A model generated the notes under the pieces. The model did no database searches and had not been told where the DNA came from. It saw only the letters and a program-made list of their open reading frames with translations. A program made the translations under genes and the position numbers. From contig NZ_JAMDLG010000001.1 of assembly GCF_023721715.1 (NCBI RefSeq), positions 2,271,784-2,335,783 of the forward strand: a DNA stretch of 64,000 nt, given 5' to 3'. The first letter of the stretch is position 1; each line of letters begins with the position of its first letter. This document shows, piece after piece, positions 1 through 9,857 of this stretch. The DNA is from Parasegetibacter sp. NRK P23 (GTDB taxonomy: Bacteria > Bacteroidota > Bacteroidia > Chitinophagales > Chitinophagaceae).

Positions 1-2217
1 GCCTGATGCGGTGAGCTGCGCAGTGCTGTAACGGGTGATCTGTGTGCCGGGGTTAGCGGTGATGGAAACTCTGATTGGATTAATGATGACGCGGAAGGTG
101 CGTGAGAAGGTGTTCCTTCCCCCGTTGAGTGTTCCGCCGTTATCCGTGGCCACTACAGTTATAAACGTAGTATCCCTTCCGGTTCTGGCGCCTCTGCCGG
201 TAAATGTGATTTCAGAAGCTCCGTTATTTACAGTCGCCACATCCAACTGCCTTAATACACCTGACTTGCTGCTCATTACCGTAAGCGCTACATTCTGCCA
301 GGCTTCAACACCAGGCGTAATGGAAGTAACGGGGATCGTATATTGCTTTGATGCGCTACAGGTCATGGTATCCGCGATCACATCGAAAGAGGGCGCTGTA
401 TTCTGCCCAAGTGTCACGGCATTGGCGATATTCGAATAGAAGGAAGTACCTGCGGCGTTGATCGCCCGGATACGGTACCAGAAGCGTGTGGCAACGGTAA
501 GTGCCGCATCCTGGTCGAGGTATTCGGTGACATCAGCATTTACGGTGGCGATGCGGGAGAAAAGCGTACCATTAGCGGAACGTTCAATCTCAAAATTTGT
601 CTCATTCGCGGAGCGGTCGCTCCAGTTGATCCGGATAGAATTTTCAGACAAGGGGGTGGCCGTTAAGTCACGCGGGGTAAGCGGAAGTGCGGGATCCCAG
701 TCGGTTGTAACACTGATGGTATCGGTCCAAACGGAATTCGTCGGTTGCCCTTTGGAGCGGATGCGGTACCAGTATTGGGTGCCACCATAAAGATCGGCAT
801 CTGTATAGGTTGTTGCTCCTGCTGCCGAGGATCCTACAACGGCGAAACTTGTTCCGTTTTCAGAACGCTGAATATCCACACCGGCTGTTCCGGCGCTGTT
901 CCATGCCAATGCAACAGTAGTAATCGTTTTACCCGTTATACGGAAACTGGTGGGAACGATAGGCGCATTGGGGTTGATGCCCCAGATTCTCCATTCCGAC
1001 ATCTGGAAAGAAGCCACTGTGTTTGTGGAGCCATTGTTTTGCGTTACGAAAAGACGGAAAAACTTGAAGGCTTCAGAAGTGGTTAAAGGAACAAAGAGTT
1101 CAAAGTTCCTTTGCGGAATGGAAACATTCGTTTTCGTATCCAACACCGTCCAGTTCTGTCCGTCATTGGAGCCTTCAAATCTCCATGTCCTGGGATCACG
1201 ATCTGTGGCATCGTTACCGGTTACAATGGTATAGGCTGATGGTATGTAGGCCGCTGTGGCTTCATATTGCATCCACAAGCCTGTGGCCGGGAATGGTGAA
1301 TTATAAGGGAGATACTTGGTAGAATTATTATTGTCTATCAACTTGGAAGATCCCTCACCTGAGGCTGCTCCACTGCTGTGTTCAAGCAATACGGTGAGTT
1401 TTCCGCCATCCTGTGTGATGCTTTTCAATTCGCTGCTGATATTCCGCGTTTGTAATGTGAGCACATTGGAGGGAGCGGAGTTACCGTATTTGTTGCCTGA
1501 CCTTACACGGAACTGATAAGTGGTGCCGGGTTGCAGATCGATAACGGAAAATGAGGATGGCGTGGGGCTTGTTGTGCCCGCAACTACGAAGTTGGTACCA
1601 TCTGTTGATTTTTCGATCACCGCTGTAACATCGTTGTTGGCATTGCGTTTCCAGGCCAGGTTAATATTTGCTCCGGAGAGTACGGTGCCGGTAAGTTCGG
1701 TAGGCGCTACGGGCACTTTGGCTTCAAACAGCCTCCATTCCGCCAGTTGGAAGAGTGGATCACCATTAACGGATGTGATGGTAACACGGTAAAACTTATA
1801 TTCCGCAGGTGTGGCGATATCAAATATCCTTGTTTGCCCGCGGCCGGAAAAGGTTTGGTTGGTACGTGAATCGAGCAGGGTCCAGTCAGTGCCGTTGGAT
1901 GAGCCTTCCAGGCGCCAGTCTTTGGGATCACGGCCTGGGGCATCCCCGCCAGAAGTTAATGAATATTGGGCGGCTGTAGCTGGAGCAGTGCATTCGAACT
2001 GCATCCACAAAGGGTTTACGAACGGGTTGATGAGGAATTTGGAGCTGGTATTATTGTCTACCACTTTCAAGGATCCTTCTCCAGCGTTTGGTCCTCCTGA
2101 GTTGTCCCTGTTTACGGTGAGTGTTCCTCCCAGCGCCGTAATATCCTGCGCCATGCTGTGGTTAAATACACCCAGCAGCAGAAGAATGCAAAGTGCTTTT
2201 GATATAAATGATTTCAT
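1..2217 (-). CDS. Secreted discoidin/fibronectin type III multidomain protein, partial (3' end outside window)
   Basis: The reading frame starts at the ATG complementary to 2215-2217 and stays open for 739 codons to the left edge, so the C-terminus is missing. It begins with a signal peptide (about residues 1-24, ending SMAQ). Two discoidin-like (F5/8 type C) modules follow at roughly 25-170 and 260-410; both carry the pattern D-x-x-x-WR-x-EGS-x-DG-x-x-WT-x-LD. Fibronectin type III-like units lie between and after them (about 170-255, 415-500 and 515-605), then an Ig/cadherin-like beta segment. Such modules usually bind carbohydrate or space out a catalytic domain. It lies directly downstream of SusD (27 bases), so it is probably a surface or secreted partner of that uptake system. 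Any catalytic domain would be outside the window. The substrate is unknown. Confidence 0.85.
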   Translation of the reverse strand, partial: MKSFISKALCILLLLGVFNHSMAQDITALGGTLTVNRDNSGGPNAGEGSLKVVDNNTSSKFLINPFVNPLWMQFECTAPATAAQYSLTSGGDAPGRDPKDWRLEGSSNGTDWTLLDSRTNQTFSGRGQTRIFDIATPAEYKFYRVTITSVNGDPLFQLAEWRLFEAKVPVAPTELTGTVLSGANINLAWKRNANNDVTAVIEKSTDGTNFVVAGTTSPTPSSFSVIDLQPGTTYQFRVRSGNKYGNSAPSNVLTLQTRNISSELKSITQDGGKLTVLLEHSSGAASGEGSSKLIDNNNSTKYLPYNSPFPATGLWMQYEATAAYIPSAYTIVTGNDATDRDPRTWRFEGSNDGQNWTVLDTKTNVSIPQRNFELFVPLTTSEAFKFFRLFVTQNNGSTNTVASFQMSEWRIWGINPNAPIVPTSFRITGKTITTVALAWNSAGTAGVDIQRSENGTSFAVVGSSAAGATTYTDADLYGGTQYWYRIRSKGQPTNSVWTDTISVTTDWDPALPLTPRDLTATPLSENSIRINWSDRSANETNFEIERSANGTLFSRIATVNADVTEYLDQDAALTVATRFWYRIRAINAAGTSFYSNIANAVTLGQNTAPSFDVIADTMTCSASKQYTIPVTSITPGVEAWQNVALTVMSSKSGVLRQLDVATVNNGASEITFTGRGARTGRDTTFITVVATDNGGTLNGGRNTFSRTFRVIINPIRVSITANPGTQITRYSTAQLTASG

Positions 2218-2244
2218 TTTATTTTTTTAGGGTTATGAGAGGAG

Positions 2245-4092
2245 TTACCATCCGGTGTTTTGTACCAATTGGGTATTGATGTTCATCTCACTTTGAGGAA
2301 GAGGAAACAGATAATGTTTCTTTTCAAAAACTCTGGTCTCAAATGTTACCACGTTATAAAACTGCGTGCCGTCGCCATTGATGTTTAGTCCTTTAAAGGC
2401 TCCTTTATCAGTTGTTTCGGCAATTTTCCACCTACGGGTATCGAAATACCTGCTGCTTTCAAAAGCGAGTTCCACCCTTCTTTCTTTCCTTATCGCCTCA
2501 CGAATGGCTGCCTGTCCTGCAGGTACCGGCAGCGCGTCGGGGCTGCTGCCACCATATTGCGGAACGCCTGCTCTTTCCCTGATCATGTTCAGGTAGGTCA
2601 TTACTTCATTTGCGTTGCTCGCGCTGTATTCGTTCAACGCCTCACAGTAGTTGAGGAAAAGCTGCGCAAGGCGGATCATTGGTATCGCACGGGAGGCGGA
2701 GTTTCTGCTTCCGGGTATAACATTTTTCCTGACAACGTATCCTGTAGGACTAAAATCACTTGCGGTGGCCTTAACACCTGAATTACCAGAACTTTCAAGA
2801 TTGGTAACCAGTTCACCATAGTCTCTGGTAAGCCAGAGGCTGTTGTTGTAAGTAACGCCCACATAAAACCTGGGCTCTCTGCCTACCCACTGGTTATAAG
2901 TTTGACGTGGCGCTATGTCTCCAGGAGCCTGGAAGTTGGAAAACCCTGTATTCATGTAGCCGGATGAGGGATCATCGATGCTGCGGCCATTGGCCATAAA
3001 ATAAGCGTCTACCATGGTTTGCGTAACCCCCAGCGCGCCACCACCTTTCACATCGATCTGAGCTGTTTGCGCATGGTTGGGCGTTCTTTCATATTGCGTG
3101 CTTCCCATGTTTGAACCGGGACGGGCCACGATCCATTCTTTGTTGGTGCTTGAAATTCCCCAATCAGTGAGCATCACATTTCTGCAGGAAAGGTATGCGC
3201 TGAATTGGTTTGTAGTAGGATCGTTCTCTTTATAAAGCGCAAAGGTACCGGATACTACATACTGATTGATAAAATCTTTGGCGGCATCCGCTGCTTTTTT
3301 CCATTTTTCAGCATCATACTGCTGACTGATCAGTTGTTTGCCATCCTTATTTTTCAAGTCGGCGTAGTCTGTATTCCCATTAAATAGCGGGCTTGCATTT
3401 AGCAGCAGCACTTCTACTTTATAAGCCATGGCCACCGCTTTGTTCACGCGGCCATACTGGTCGTTGGAAATGGGAACCAAAGGAAGTTGCGCGACGCACG
3501 CATCCAATTCGTTTACGATGTAATTAACACATTCATCCATGGAACTTCTTGGAAGCGCAAGTTCATCAGCCGTAGCGTCTATGGAAAGCATCTGGTCGCC
3601 CAGCATTACCACCGGACCGTAAGTTCTTACCAGGTAGAAATAGTAAATCGCCCTCAGGGCCCTAGCTTCATGTTTGTACTGATTACGGAGTTCTGCTGGA
3701 AGGTCGAGACATTTGTCCACATTCTGGATAAAGTACGTAGCGTTCCTGATTCCCATGTAATAGTTCCGCCAGTAAGCCCGTACAATACTTGAAGTAGGGT
3801 TCCAGGAACCATTGTTGAAATTATTCGCCTGTACGAAGGTCCAATTGTATTTAGCCTCATCCGATGCCGCGGTCCAGGGGCCGTTATTATTTGTCGGCGC
3901 GAAACGGCCATCCGATTCATCGGGCATCTGGCTGTAAACGTTGGCGAGAAATTGTTCCGTGGTATTGCGCTGCAGGAAGATCGCTTCTATAGTCAACCTG
4001 TCATCTGGCACCTGGTCCAGGAATCCTTTTGCGCAAGAACCAGCCCCGGTCGCCAAAGCTGCAATGATAAGTGCGTTGTATATGAATTTCAT
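2245..4092 (-). CDS. RagB/SusD family nutrient-uptake outer-membrane lipoprotein
   Basis: This 615-residue protein has a lipoprotein signal with the modified Cys at residue 20 (ATGAGSC). The next residues (KGFLDQVPDDRLT) are typical of SusD proteins. The C-terminal part has the usual SusD elements: an arginine-rich 'IRKERRVELAFE-S-RYFDTRRW' segment and an ending FPLPQSEMNIN-x-x-LVQN-x-GW. Family members are surface-exposed helical (TPR-like) lipoproteins that cap a SusC barrel and bind oligosaccharide or peptide ligands. The SusC gene lies 33 bases upstream on the same strand, so the two form one transcription unit and probably one complex. The ligand cannot be read from the sequence. Confidence 0.95.
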   Translation of the reverse strand: MKFIYNALIIAALATGAGSCAKGFLDQVPDDRLTIEAIFLQRNTTEQFLANVYSQMPDESDGRFAPTNNNGPWTAASDEAKYNWTFVQANNFNNGSWNPTSSIVRAYWRNYYMGIRNATYFIQNVDKCLDLPAELRNQYKHEARALRAIYYFYLVRTYGPVVMLGDQMLSIDATADELALPRSSMDECVNYIVNELDACVAQLPLVPISNDQYGRVNKAVAMAYKVEVLLLNASPLFNGNTDYADLKNKDGKQLISQQYDAEKWKKAADAAKDFINQYVVSGTFALYKENDPTTNQFSAYLSCRNVMLTDWGISSTNKEWIVARPGSNMGSTQYERTPNHAQTAQIDVKGGGALGVTQTMVDAYFMANGRSIDDPSSGYMNTGFSNFQAPGDIAPRQTYNQWVGREPRFYVGVTYNNSLWLTRDYGELVTNLESSGNSGVKATASDFSPTGYVVRKNVIPGSRNSASRAIPMIRLAQLFLNYCEALNEYSASNANEVMTYLNMIRERAGVPQYGGSSPDALPVPAGQAAIREAIRKERRVELAFESSRYFDTRRWKIAETTDKGAFKGLNINGDGTQFYNVVTFETRVFEKKHYLFPLPQSEMNINTQLVQNTGW

Positions 4093-4125
4093 TGATTCAA
4101 TTTTTTGGAATGTACTCAGGCCGCA

Positions 4126-7100
4126 TTAGAAGCTTGCCTGTAAACCGATAGATGCTGTTGTGATGTTGGGATAAATCGTACCGTTGTTGGTATTCAGTTC
4201 AGGATCCCACAGGTCAAATTTGCTGATGGTTAAAAGGTTAACACCCTGCAAATAAACACGTGCGCTTTTTATACCTATGCTGCTGAATGTTTTTTTAGGG
4301 ATATTATAACCGAGTTCAGCAGTTTTAAGGCGCACAAAACCTACGTCTTTCACCCACCATGAACTTGCTACGGCATTATTGGCGTTCTGTGTGCCCCAGC
4401 CCAGTCTTGGATACAGCGGATTCTCCTTAGGGTTATCCGGTGTCCAGCGGTCTACGGCTGCAGCAAAAAGGTTACTTCTGTCGGCACCGGTACTGTTGTT
4501 GAAGGGAATCACACCATCACCAGCAATCATCCTGTCGGCCAGCGCAGTGCCCTGAATAAACAGATCGATGTAAAAATCTTTCCAGGTGAGGCTCGTACCA
4601 AATCCATATACTATGGCGGGAACATCTCCGCGACCAATCCTTTGAATATCATCGGCGTTGATCACACCATCATTGTTCAAATCCTTGTATTTAATGTCGC
4701 CGGGTCTTGGAGTACTACCCACTTCCTGCTTCGGACTTTTTGCGATATCATCTTCATCTTTAAACAGCCCGAGAGCTGTGTAACCAAATCTTGACAAAGA
4801 ATTCCAGCCATACCTGTTCAACCAGGGATACTTCTGTTCGGGCTGGTCGTTGTCAATAATTTTGTCGATGGCATAGGTAAAATTACCTCTGAGGGTGAGT
4901 CTTGTTTTACCAATGTTGATACCCATCGCTTCCACCTGCCCGTCAATACCACGGTTCTCAATGATACCCACGTTAGCAGGCGGAACGTTCAGCAAACCAA
5001 CTATATCAGAAATGCTTCCACGGGCCAGGAACTCCCCTGTACGGCGCTCATGAAAACCATCTACAATAAAGGAGAGTTTATTATTCAGCACTTTGAATTC
5101 AAGCCCAAGGTTTCTTTTCCTTCCTTCCGCCCATTGCACGAAAGTTCCGTATTGCTCTATTGCTGCTCCTGAAGTGGAGGCACGCGCACCAGCTCCGCCA
5201 AAAGTGTAACCGGCAGCCGACTGTGTAACAAATGACAGGAAGGCAAAACGGTTCACGTTGCTTGAACCCACATAACCATCAGAATACCTGAATTTCAGGA
5301 ACTGAACATAATCTTTGATGTTGTCGAAAAACTTCTCGTTGGATACTACCCATCCCAGGCCAACCGAAGGGAAGAACCCATACCTGTTATCGGGGGCAAA
5401 GTTTTCCGAACCATTGTAACCCATGTTCAACTCAACAAAATACCTGCTGTCATAAGCATAGGTACCTCTTGCTGAAATACCCCTCGTTCTGTTTGGGATA
5501 GAGGCCTGCAGGTTGCCAGGTGTAAATGTGGTGGTATTATCCAACTGGCTGTACAATACCATACCGGTAATGTTACTGTTGCCAATATCTTTTGTATAGT
5601 TGATAGCGCTTTCTGTGTAGTATCTTTTGTTACCTCCAACGGCACTGCCAAAACCGAGCGTGTTGTTTCCTGCAAAGGTTCTGATCAGGTTAAGTGTGCC
5701 ATCAGGATTACGCGGCGTGGTCTGGTTTACGTACCAGGTATCTCTGCGTTTTGTTCTGGAAATGGTTTGAGAAACGAAATTATCGAACGAGAACATGCTG
5801 GTAAATGTAAGTCCGGGTGTTATGAAACCCAGGTCCTGGTTTACCCTCAGGTTAGTATACAACTGGGAGTTAGCTGTATTGCTGAAGCCTCTCTGCGTGA
5901 TATCTGCATAAGGGTTACGCTGGTCGCCCTGGGAACTTACGCCGGGAACAATGTTTCCAGGGTACATGATGGGGAACACTACCGGTGTAATTTGCATCGC
6001 TTGCGCGAAAGCGGAAGAAGAACTTTCGCCTGAATAGTTCGCGTTACTGATGTAACCCTGAACGCCCAATTCAAACTTTGTGGTTTTGGTAAGGTCCAGG
6101 TTCAGGTTAGAAGTGAAGTTATACCTTTTGAATCTTGTATCAGCATTGTATGATTGCAATCCATCAGTTTTAAGCAACCCTGTTTCATCATAATAGGTGA
6201 GTGAAACATAGTAGTTTGCGTTTTGCGCGCCTCCTCTGGCATTCAGGTTAAGTCGACGATTCTTCCCAAAATCGTTGAACAGCGCATCCATCCAGTCCAC
6301 ATTCGGATAAACGAACGGATCTTCACCTGTGGCCGTTCTGTCGATATAATCCTGGGAATACTTTACGGCTCCCGGCGCAAATCCGCTGGCGATCTGCGCT
6401 TCGTTCACCAGTTGCATATAGGTAACGCCATCGGCGAGCTTAGGCGTCATGGTAAATGCCGTCATCCCCTGATCGTAACGGGCGTTGAATTGCGGCTTAC
6501 CAGCCTTACCCGATTTTGTTTTAATCAGGATCACGCCGTTGGCGCCATTTACACCATACATCGCTACTGCGGCGGCATCTTTCAGCGTGGTTACCGATTC
6601 GATATCCTCGGGTTCAAGCATCCCGATTCCACGGTTGGGTACGCCATCCACATAAATCAGCGGACCGGAACGGGAAAACGACGCGATACCTCTGATCCAT
6701 ACGTCTGCGCCATCCCTACCTGGCTCACCGCTTCTTTGCACGCCCACCAAACCGGCGATTCTACCGGCCAGCATGGCAGAAACGTTGGCCACAGGTGTTT
6801 TTAATTCTTCAACATTTACGGTAGACTGGGCACTTACCAGGTTCAGCCTTTTTTGCTTACCATAAGCCACCACTACTACTTCGTTCATGTTCCCCTCTTT
6901 GCCATCCATCGTAATGTCGAGGTCAATTACGTTGTTGATGGCGTAGGTTAATGTTTTATAGTTGATGTGAGAAAGTTCCAATGTTCCTTTCGGATCAGCC
7001 TTAATGGAGAATTTTCCCATATCATCCGTAGCTACGCCCGTTGTGGAATCCGCTCCCACCACGCGTACGGTAACGCCGGAAATAGGTGTGCCCAACTTGT

Positions 7101-7281
7101 CGCGTACTGTTCCTCCGATGTACAACGAACTGGGCGGTTGCTGAAAATAGCCTTCCGGCGCGTACACCGAACGCCCTTCGGCCCTCGCGTCCGCATGCAT
7201 CAGAAGGGCGCTAAAGCTTAAAAGGCCTATTCCCAACACGGCACTGCCACCGCGAAGGGAAACGCTTCTTTTTTTACTCAT
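4126..7281 (-). CDS. SusC/RagA family TonB-linked outer-membrane protein
   Basis: This is a TonB-dependent outer-membrane transporter of about 1051 residues. I start it at the ATG complementary to 7279-7281 (MSKKRS), which puts a normal signal peptide (about 1-35) at the N-terminus; the frame stays open upstream to 7365, but that would overlap the preceding peptidase gene. The order is signal peptide, carboxypeptidase-regulatory-like domain (GTVRDKLGTPISGVTVRVVG), plug domain (LAGRIAGLVGVQRSGEPG, then VWIRG, then DAAAVAMYGVNGANGVI), and a long beta-barrel ending in -LQASF. It lacks the STN domain of the other SusC in this window, so it is not expected to signal through a FecR protein. The usual YGxRAANGV motif reads YGVNGANGV here. 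It works with the SusD encoded next to it. Confidence 0.95.
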   Translation of the reverse strand: MSKKRSVSLRGGSAVLGIGLLSFSALLMHADARAEGRSVYAPEGYFQQPPSSLYIGGTVRDKLGTPISGVTVRVVGADSTTGVATDDMGKFSIKADPKGTLELSHINYKTLTYAINNVIDLDITMDGKEGNMNEVVVVAYGKQKRLNLVSAQSTVNVEELKTPVANVSAMLAGRIAGLVGVQRSGEPGRDGADVWIRGIASFSRSGPLIYVDGVPNRGIGMLEPEDIESVTTLKDAAAVAMYGVNGANGVILIKTKSGKAGKPQFNARYDQGMTAFTMTPKLADGVTYMQLVNEAQIASGFAPGAVKYSQDYIDRTATGEDPFVYPNVDWMDALFNDFGKNRRLNLNARGGAQNANYYVSLTYYDETGLLKTDGLQSYNADTRFKRYNFTSNLNLDLTKTTKFELGVQGYISNANYSGESSSSAFAQAMQITPVVFPIMYPGNIVPGVSSQGDQRNPYADITQRGFSNTANSQLYTNLRVNQDLGFITPGLTFTSMFSFDNFVSQTISRTKRRDTWYVNQTTPRNPDGTLNLIRTFAGNNTLGFGSAVGGNKRYYTESAINYTKDIGNSNITGMVLYSQLDNTTTFTPGNLQASIPNRTRGISARGTYAYDSRYFVELNMGYNGSENFAPDNRYGFFPSVGLGWVVSNEKFFDNIKDYVQFLKFRYSDGYVGSSNVNRFAFLSFVTQSAAGYTFGGAGARASTSGAAIEQYGTFVQWAEGRKRNLGLEFKVLNNKLSFIVDGFHERRTGEFLARGSISDIVGLLNVPPANVGIIENRGIDGQVEAMGINIGKTRLTLRGNFTYAIDKIIDNDQPEQKYPWLNRYGWNSLSRFGYTALGLFKDEDDIAKSPKQEVGSTPRPGDIKYKDLNNDGVINADDIQRIGRGDVPAIVYGFGTSLTWKDFYIDLFIQGTALADRMIAGDGVIPFNNSTGADRSNLFAAAVDRWTPDNPKENPLYPRLGWGTQNANNAVASSWWVKDVGFVRLKTAELGYNIPKKTFSSIGIKSARVYLQGVNLLTISKFDLWDPELNTNNGTIYPNITTASIGLQASF

Positions 7282-7337
7282 AAACTGGTTTGTTTGGTTT
7301 GTAGAATTTGGCGAATCGTTGTATATGTGTTTGTTTT

Positions 7338-8261
7338 TTATTGTTCTGCGGCATACAGCTGCCACAATGCATCCAGCCCCATGCCCATCTTCTCTTCAAT
7401 CATGGCTTCATTGTAGCGCTCGCGCATCATGCGGTGGTGCAGGTAATCGTTGAACCCGGGCGATTGTACTTCCATCCAGTTCAGGAAACGGGCGGTAACC
7501 CGGTATGCATCCGTATAATTTCTTGTTTTGGTATCGGCAGGAAGCGGGAATGCTTCATGGGCGATCTTTTTGTAGGTGTGACGGATGTAATCGGCCATGC
7601 CTTCCACCAGCCAGCCGGGAACGCCACGCTGGTAATCTTTCTGCAACAGGTGAATCGCCTCATGGGTGAGTACACCAATATCATTAGGGTTCTTTTTGAA
7701 CCATTCGTTGCTGAAGGTAAGCTTGCCGTCGCTGGCGTAAGCGGGCACATTGGTGAGTTCCGGGTCGAAGCGCACATATACTTCCCAGCCTTCGTTGCCG
7801 CCGCGTTTGCCGTAACGCTCGTGGATCATGGGATATACTTCGTAGAAGAAAGCTTCCACCTTCTTGACCACGGGCACCAATACCGGGTCGTTGTTGAAAG
7901 TGATGTGTATCTTATATTTTTCGTGGTTCTTTTTGAATACCTGGAACCTTCTCCACAACTGCTGTTCGGTTTCTTTATAGGTATTCCACAATACGGGAGA
8001 AGGCGCTTCCTTCTTTTTCAAACGGGTGGAGAAAGAATCGACTACGGCTGTGTTCCAACTGGCCAGCCAGTCAATAAAAGCTTCGCCTTCCGCCTGGGAA
8101 GAGAGGTAAACCGGCTTATCGGTCTTTTGCGCGTCGTACCAACGGATCAGTTGCCGCGTAACTTCTGTAACATTGGGTTCTACCGGGAGCATTCCCGCCT
8201 GTACACTGGAAAAAGAAAGGCAAAGCGCTGCCTGGAGCAACAAAATCGTTGTTCTTCTCAT
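7338..8261 (-). CDS. Secreted BSP-family (basic secretory protein-like) metallopeptidase
   Basis: The 307-residue product starts with a signal peptide (about 1-22). It contains an HExxH-type zinc motif at 200-204 (HEAIH), followed by a conserved GWLVEGMADYIR segment with Glu220 and Asp224 as likely third ligand or catalytic neighbours. This combination is typical of the plant/bacterial basic secretory protein family, putative secreted zinc peptidases. It is the first gene of the minus-strand run leading into SusC (about 56 bases between stop and SusC start), which suggests that it processes proteinaceous or glycoprotein substrate for that transporter; this is inference. The antisense frame across the same region is open but has no family signature. 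Confidence 0.85.
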   Translation of the reverse strand: MRRTTILLLQAALCLSFSSVQAGMLPVEPNVTEVTRQLIRWYDAQKTDKPVYLSSQAEGEAFIDWLASWNTAVVDSFSTRLKKKEAPSPVLWNTYKETEQQLWRRFQVFKKNHEKYKIHITFNNDPVLVPVVKKVEAFFYEVYPMIHERYGKRGGNEGWEVYVRFDPELTNVPAYASDGKLTFSNEWFKKNPNDIGVLTHEAIHLLQKDYQRGVPGWLVEGMADYIRHTYKKIAHEAFPLPADTKTRNYTDAYRVTARFLNWMEVQSPGFNDYLHHRMMRERYNEAMIEEKMGMGLDALWQLYAAEQ

Positions 8262-8321
8262 AACAATTAGCCGGTTTTATTTATGTAGGCAAATTATTCA
8301 AGGGCGGCCCGGTTTGTTGTC

Positions 8322-8351
8322 AACGGAATTCAAACGGAATGTTAACGGATT
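8322..8351 (+). promoter_or_regulatory. Three 11-bp-phased AACGGAAT repeats, candidate response-regulator site
   Basis: AACGGAAT occurs at 8322-8329 and 8333-8340, and AACGGATT at 8344-8351. The repeat starts are exactly 11 bp apart. OmpR/PhoB-family regulators bind tandem direct repeats with 11-bp spacing, and the two genes downstream encode a histidine kinase and an OmpR-type regulator, so autoregulation is a reasonable inference. The site also lies upstream of the divergent peptidase/SusC operon and could control it. Confidence 0.45.
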
Positions 8352-8406
8352 TTAAATTTGAAGGCGCTCCGCGGAATTTGCCGTTACTTTAAACTCCGGA
8401 AAGGTT

Positions 8407-9834
8407 ATGAAACAATCCCTGAACACTTATCGGATCATCGCCATTATCAGCTTCCTGATTTTGGCCTGCGTACAGTTCTACCTGGTGTGGAACACTTACC
8501 AGTTGACCAATGAACGGTATTATTATTCGGAAAAAGGCATTCTGAAAGAAAAGTATGGACTGAGTGTACGCAACGATAAGGTTTTCCCCGGTGGCAGAAA
8601 GATCATTGATTCCATGCTGAACCCGAAGTTGTATTATATGGATTCCCTGCGGCAGTTCGCGCCGGCAAAGCTGAATCCTTATGTGGGCAAACTGGCCGAT
8701 TCCATTTTCCACGAACTGATCCGGAAAGAAAACATCGGACAACTGATCCAGGAGGTGAAGAAGCAAAACAACATCACCGATTCTCTCGAATATGCCTTAC
8801 GGATAGATGACATGCACATCGTGCTTTCCGATGTAAAATACCTCTCCGTTTACAACAAGAAATTCGTTTCGCCCTATATCTCAAAAAATATTCAGTCGCC
8901 CACGGGCATCCTGATCGGAGGTAACCTGAAGGACCTCAACAGCCAGAACAATGTATCGGCTTTCACGGTGAGCAGTCCTGAAGCATTTAATTACGGTGTT
9001 ACTTTTACGTTGTATGTGGATACGGTAAAAAGAAACATGGAGATCGTACGCCGCATGTTGTTAACACTTGGCCTGTCGCTGGGTTCTATCCTGATTATGC
9101 TGGTGCTGTTCTTCTTCACTTTCAGGAACTGGCTCCGCCAGAAGAAGCTGGCCGAAATGAAATCGGATTTCATCAATAACATCACCCACGAGTTCCATAC
9201 GCCGCTCTCCGCCATCATCGTCGCGAACAAGAACCTGCGCAACGAACGCATCATGGAGAAAAAGGAGAACATCGTTTCTTTGGCGGAAGTGATTGCAAGG
9301 CAGGCCGACAGGCTGAAAAGGTTGTTCAACCAGGTACTGGACATTACCCTGATGGAAAACAGGAATCTCGACAAAAAAGAATACCTGCTGCCCGAACTGA
9401 TCCAGGGCATCATTACGGATTACAGGCTGAAACTGGGTGATACACCCGTTAATATTATTTACAACAATACCTTAAAGCAGGAACGGGTATTACTGGATGA
9501 ATTCTACTTCACCACCATGGTGATGAACCTGTTCGACAACGCCATCAAATACAATGAAAGCGATGTAAAGGAACTGGTGATTGCCACGCGGGAAGAAGAA
9601 GGACACATGGTACTCTCTATACAAGACAACGGCATGGGTATGTCACCCAAAAACATCCGGCATATTTTTGAAAAATTTTACCGGGAAAAGAACAGCTATT
9701 CCCACCCGCTCCGTGGGCTTGGCCTGGGCCTGTTCTATGTAAAAGAATGCGTAGATGCCCACGGCTGGAAAATTTCCGTTTCCAGCGAACCCGGAACAGG
9801 CAGTATCTTTACCATAATGATCCCGCTTAAATAA
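8407..9834 (+). CDS. Two-component sensor histidine kinase
   Basis: This 475-residue inner-membrane kinase has a transmembrane helix near 10-28, an extracytoplasmic sensing region of about 185 residues, and a second helix near 217-239. A HisKA domain follows with the phosphoacceptor His261 (NNITHEFHTPLSA). The HATPase domain has its N box (LFDNAIKYNESD), G1 box (QDNGMGMS) and G2 box (GLGLGLFYVKECVDAHG). The periplasmic part resembles no sensor domain I can name. Its regulator is encoded 23 bases downstream, so the two are co-transcribed. Three 11-bp-spaced repeats lie about 55 bases upstream and may be bound by that regulator. The signal is unknown. Confidence 0.93.
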   Translation: MKQSLNTYRIIAIISFLILACVQFYLVWNTYQLTNERYYYSEKGILKEKYGLSVRNDKVFPGGRKIIDSMLNPKLYYMDSLRQFAPAKLNPYVGKLADSIFHELIRKENIGQLIQEVKKQNNITDSLEYALRIDDMHIVLSDVKYLSVYNKKFVSPYISKNIQSPTGILIGGNLKDLNSQNNVSAFTVSSPEAFNYGVTFTLYVDTVKRNMEIVRRMLLTLGLSLGSILIMLVLFFFTFRNWLRQKKLAEMKSDFINNITHEFHTPLSAIIVANKNLRNERIMEKKENIVSLAEVIARQADRLKRLFNQVLDITLMENRNLDKKEYLLPELIQGIITDYRLKLGDTPVNIIYNNTLKQERVLLDEFYFTTMVMNLFDNAIKYNESDVKELVIATREEEGHMVLSIQDNGMGMSPKNIRHIFEKFYREKNSYSHPLRGLGLGLFYVKECVDAHGWKISVSSEPGTGSIFTIMIPLK

Positions 9835-9857
9835 AACGGGTACAATAAATTTTAGTG

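Noticed and set aside
7282-7365. N-terminal extension of the first SusC protein
   Set aside because: It overlaps the end of the peptidase gene and puts 28 polar residues before a normal signal peptide; the ATG complementary to 7279-7281 is better.
7308-8270. Plus-strand 320-codon open frame
   Set aside because: It is antisense to the BSP-type peptidase gene, whose zinc motif and signal peptide are clear; the plus-strand product has no recognisable features.
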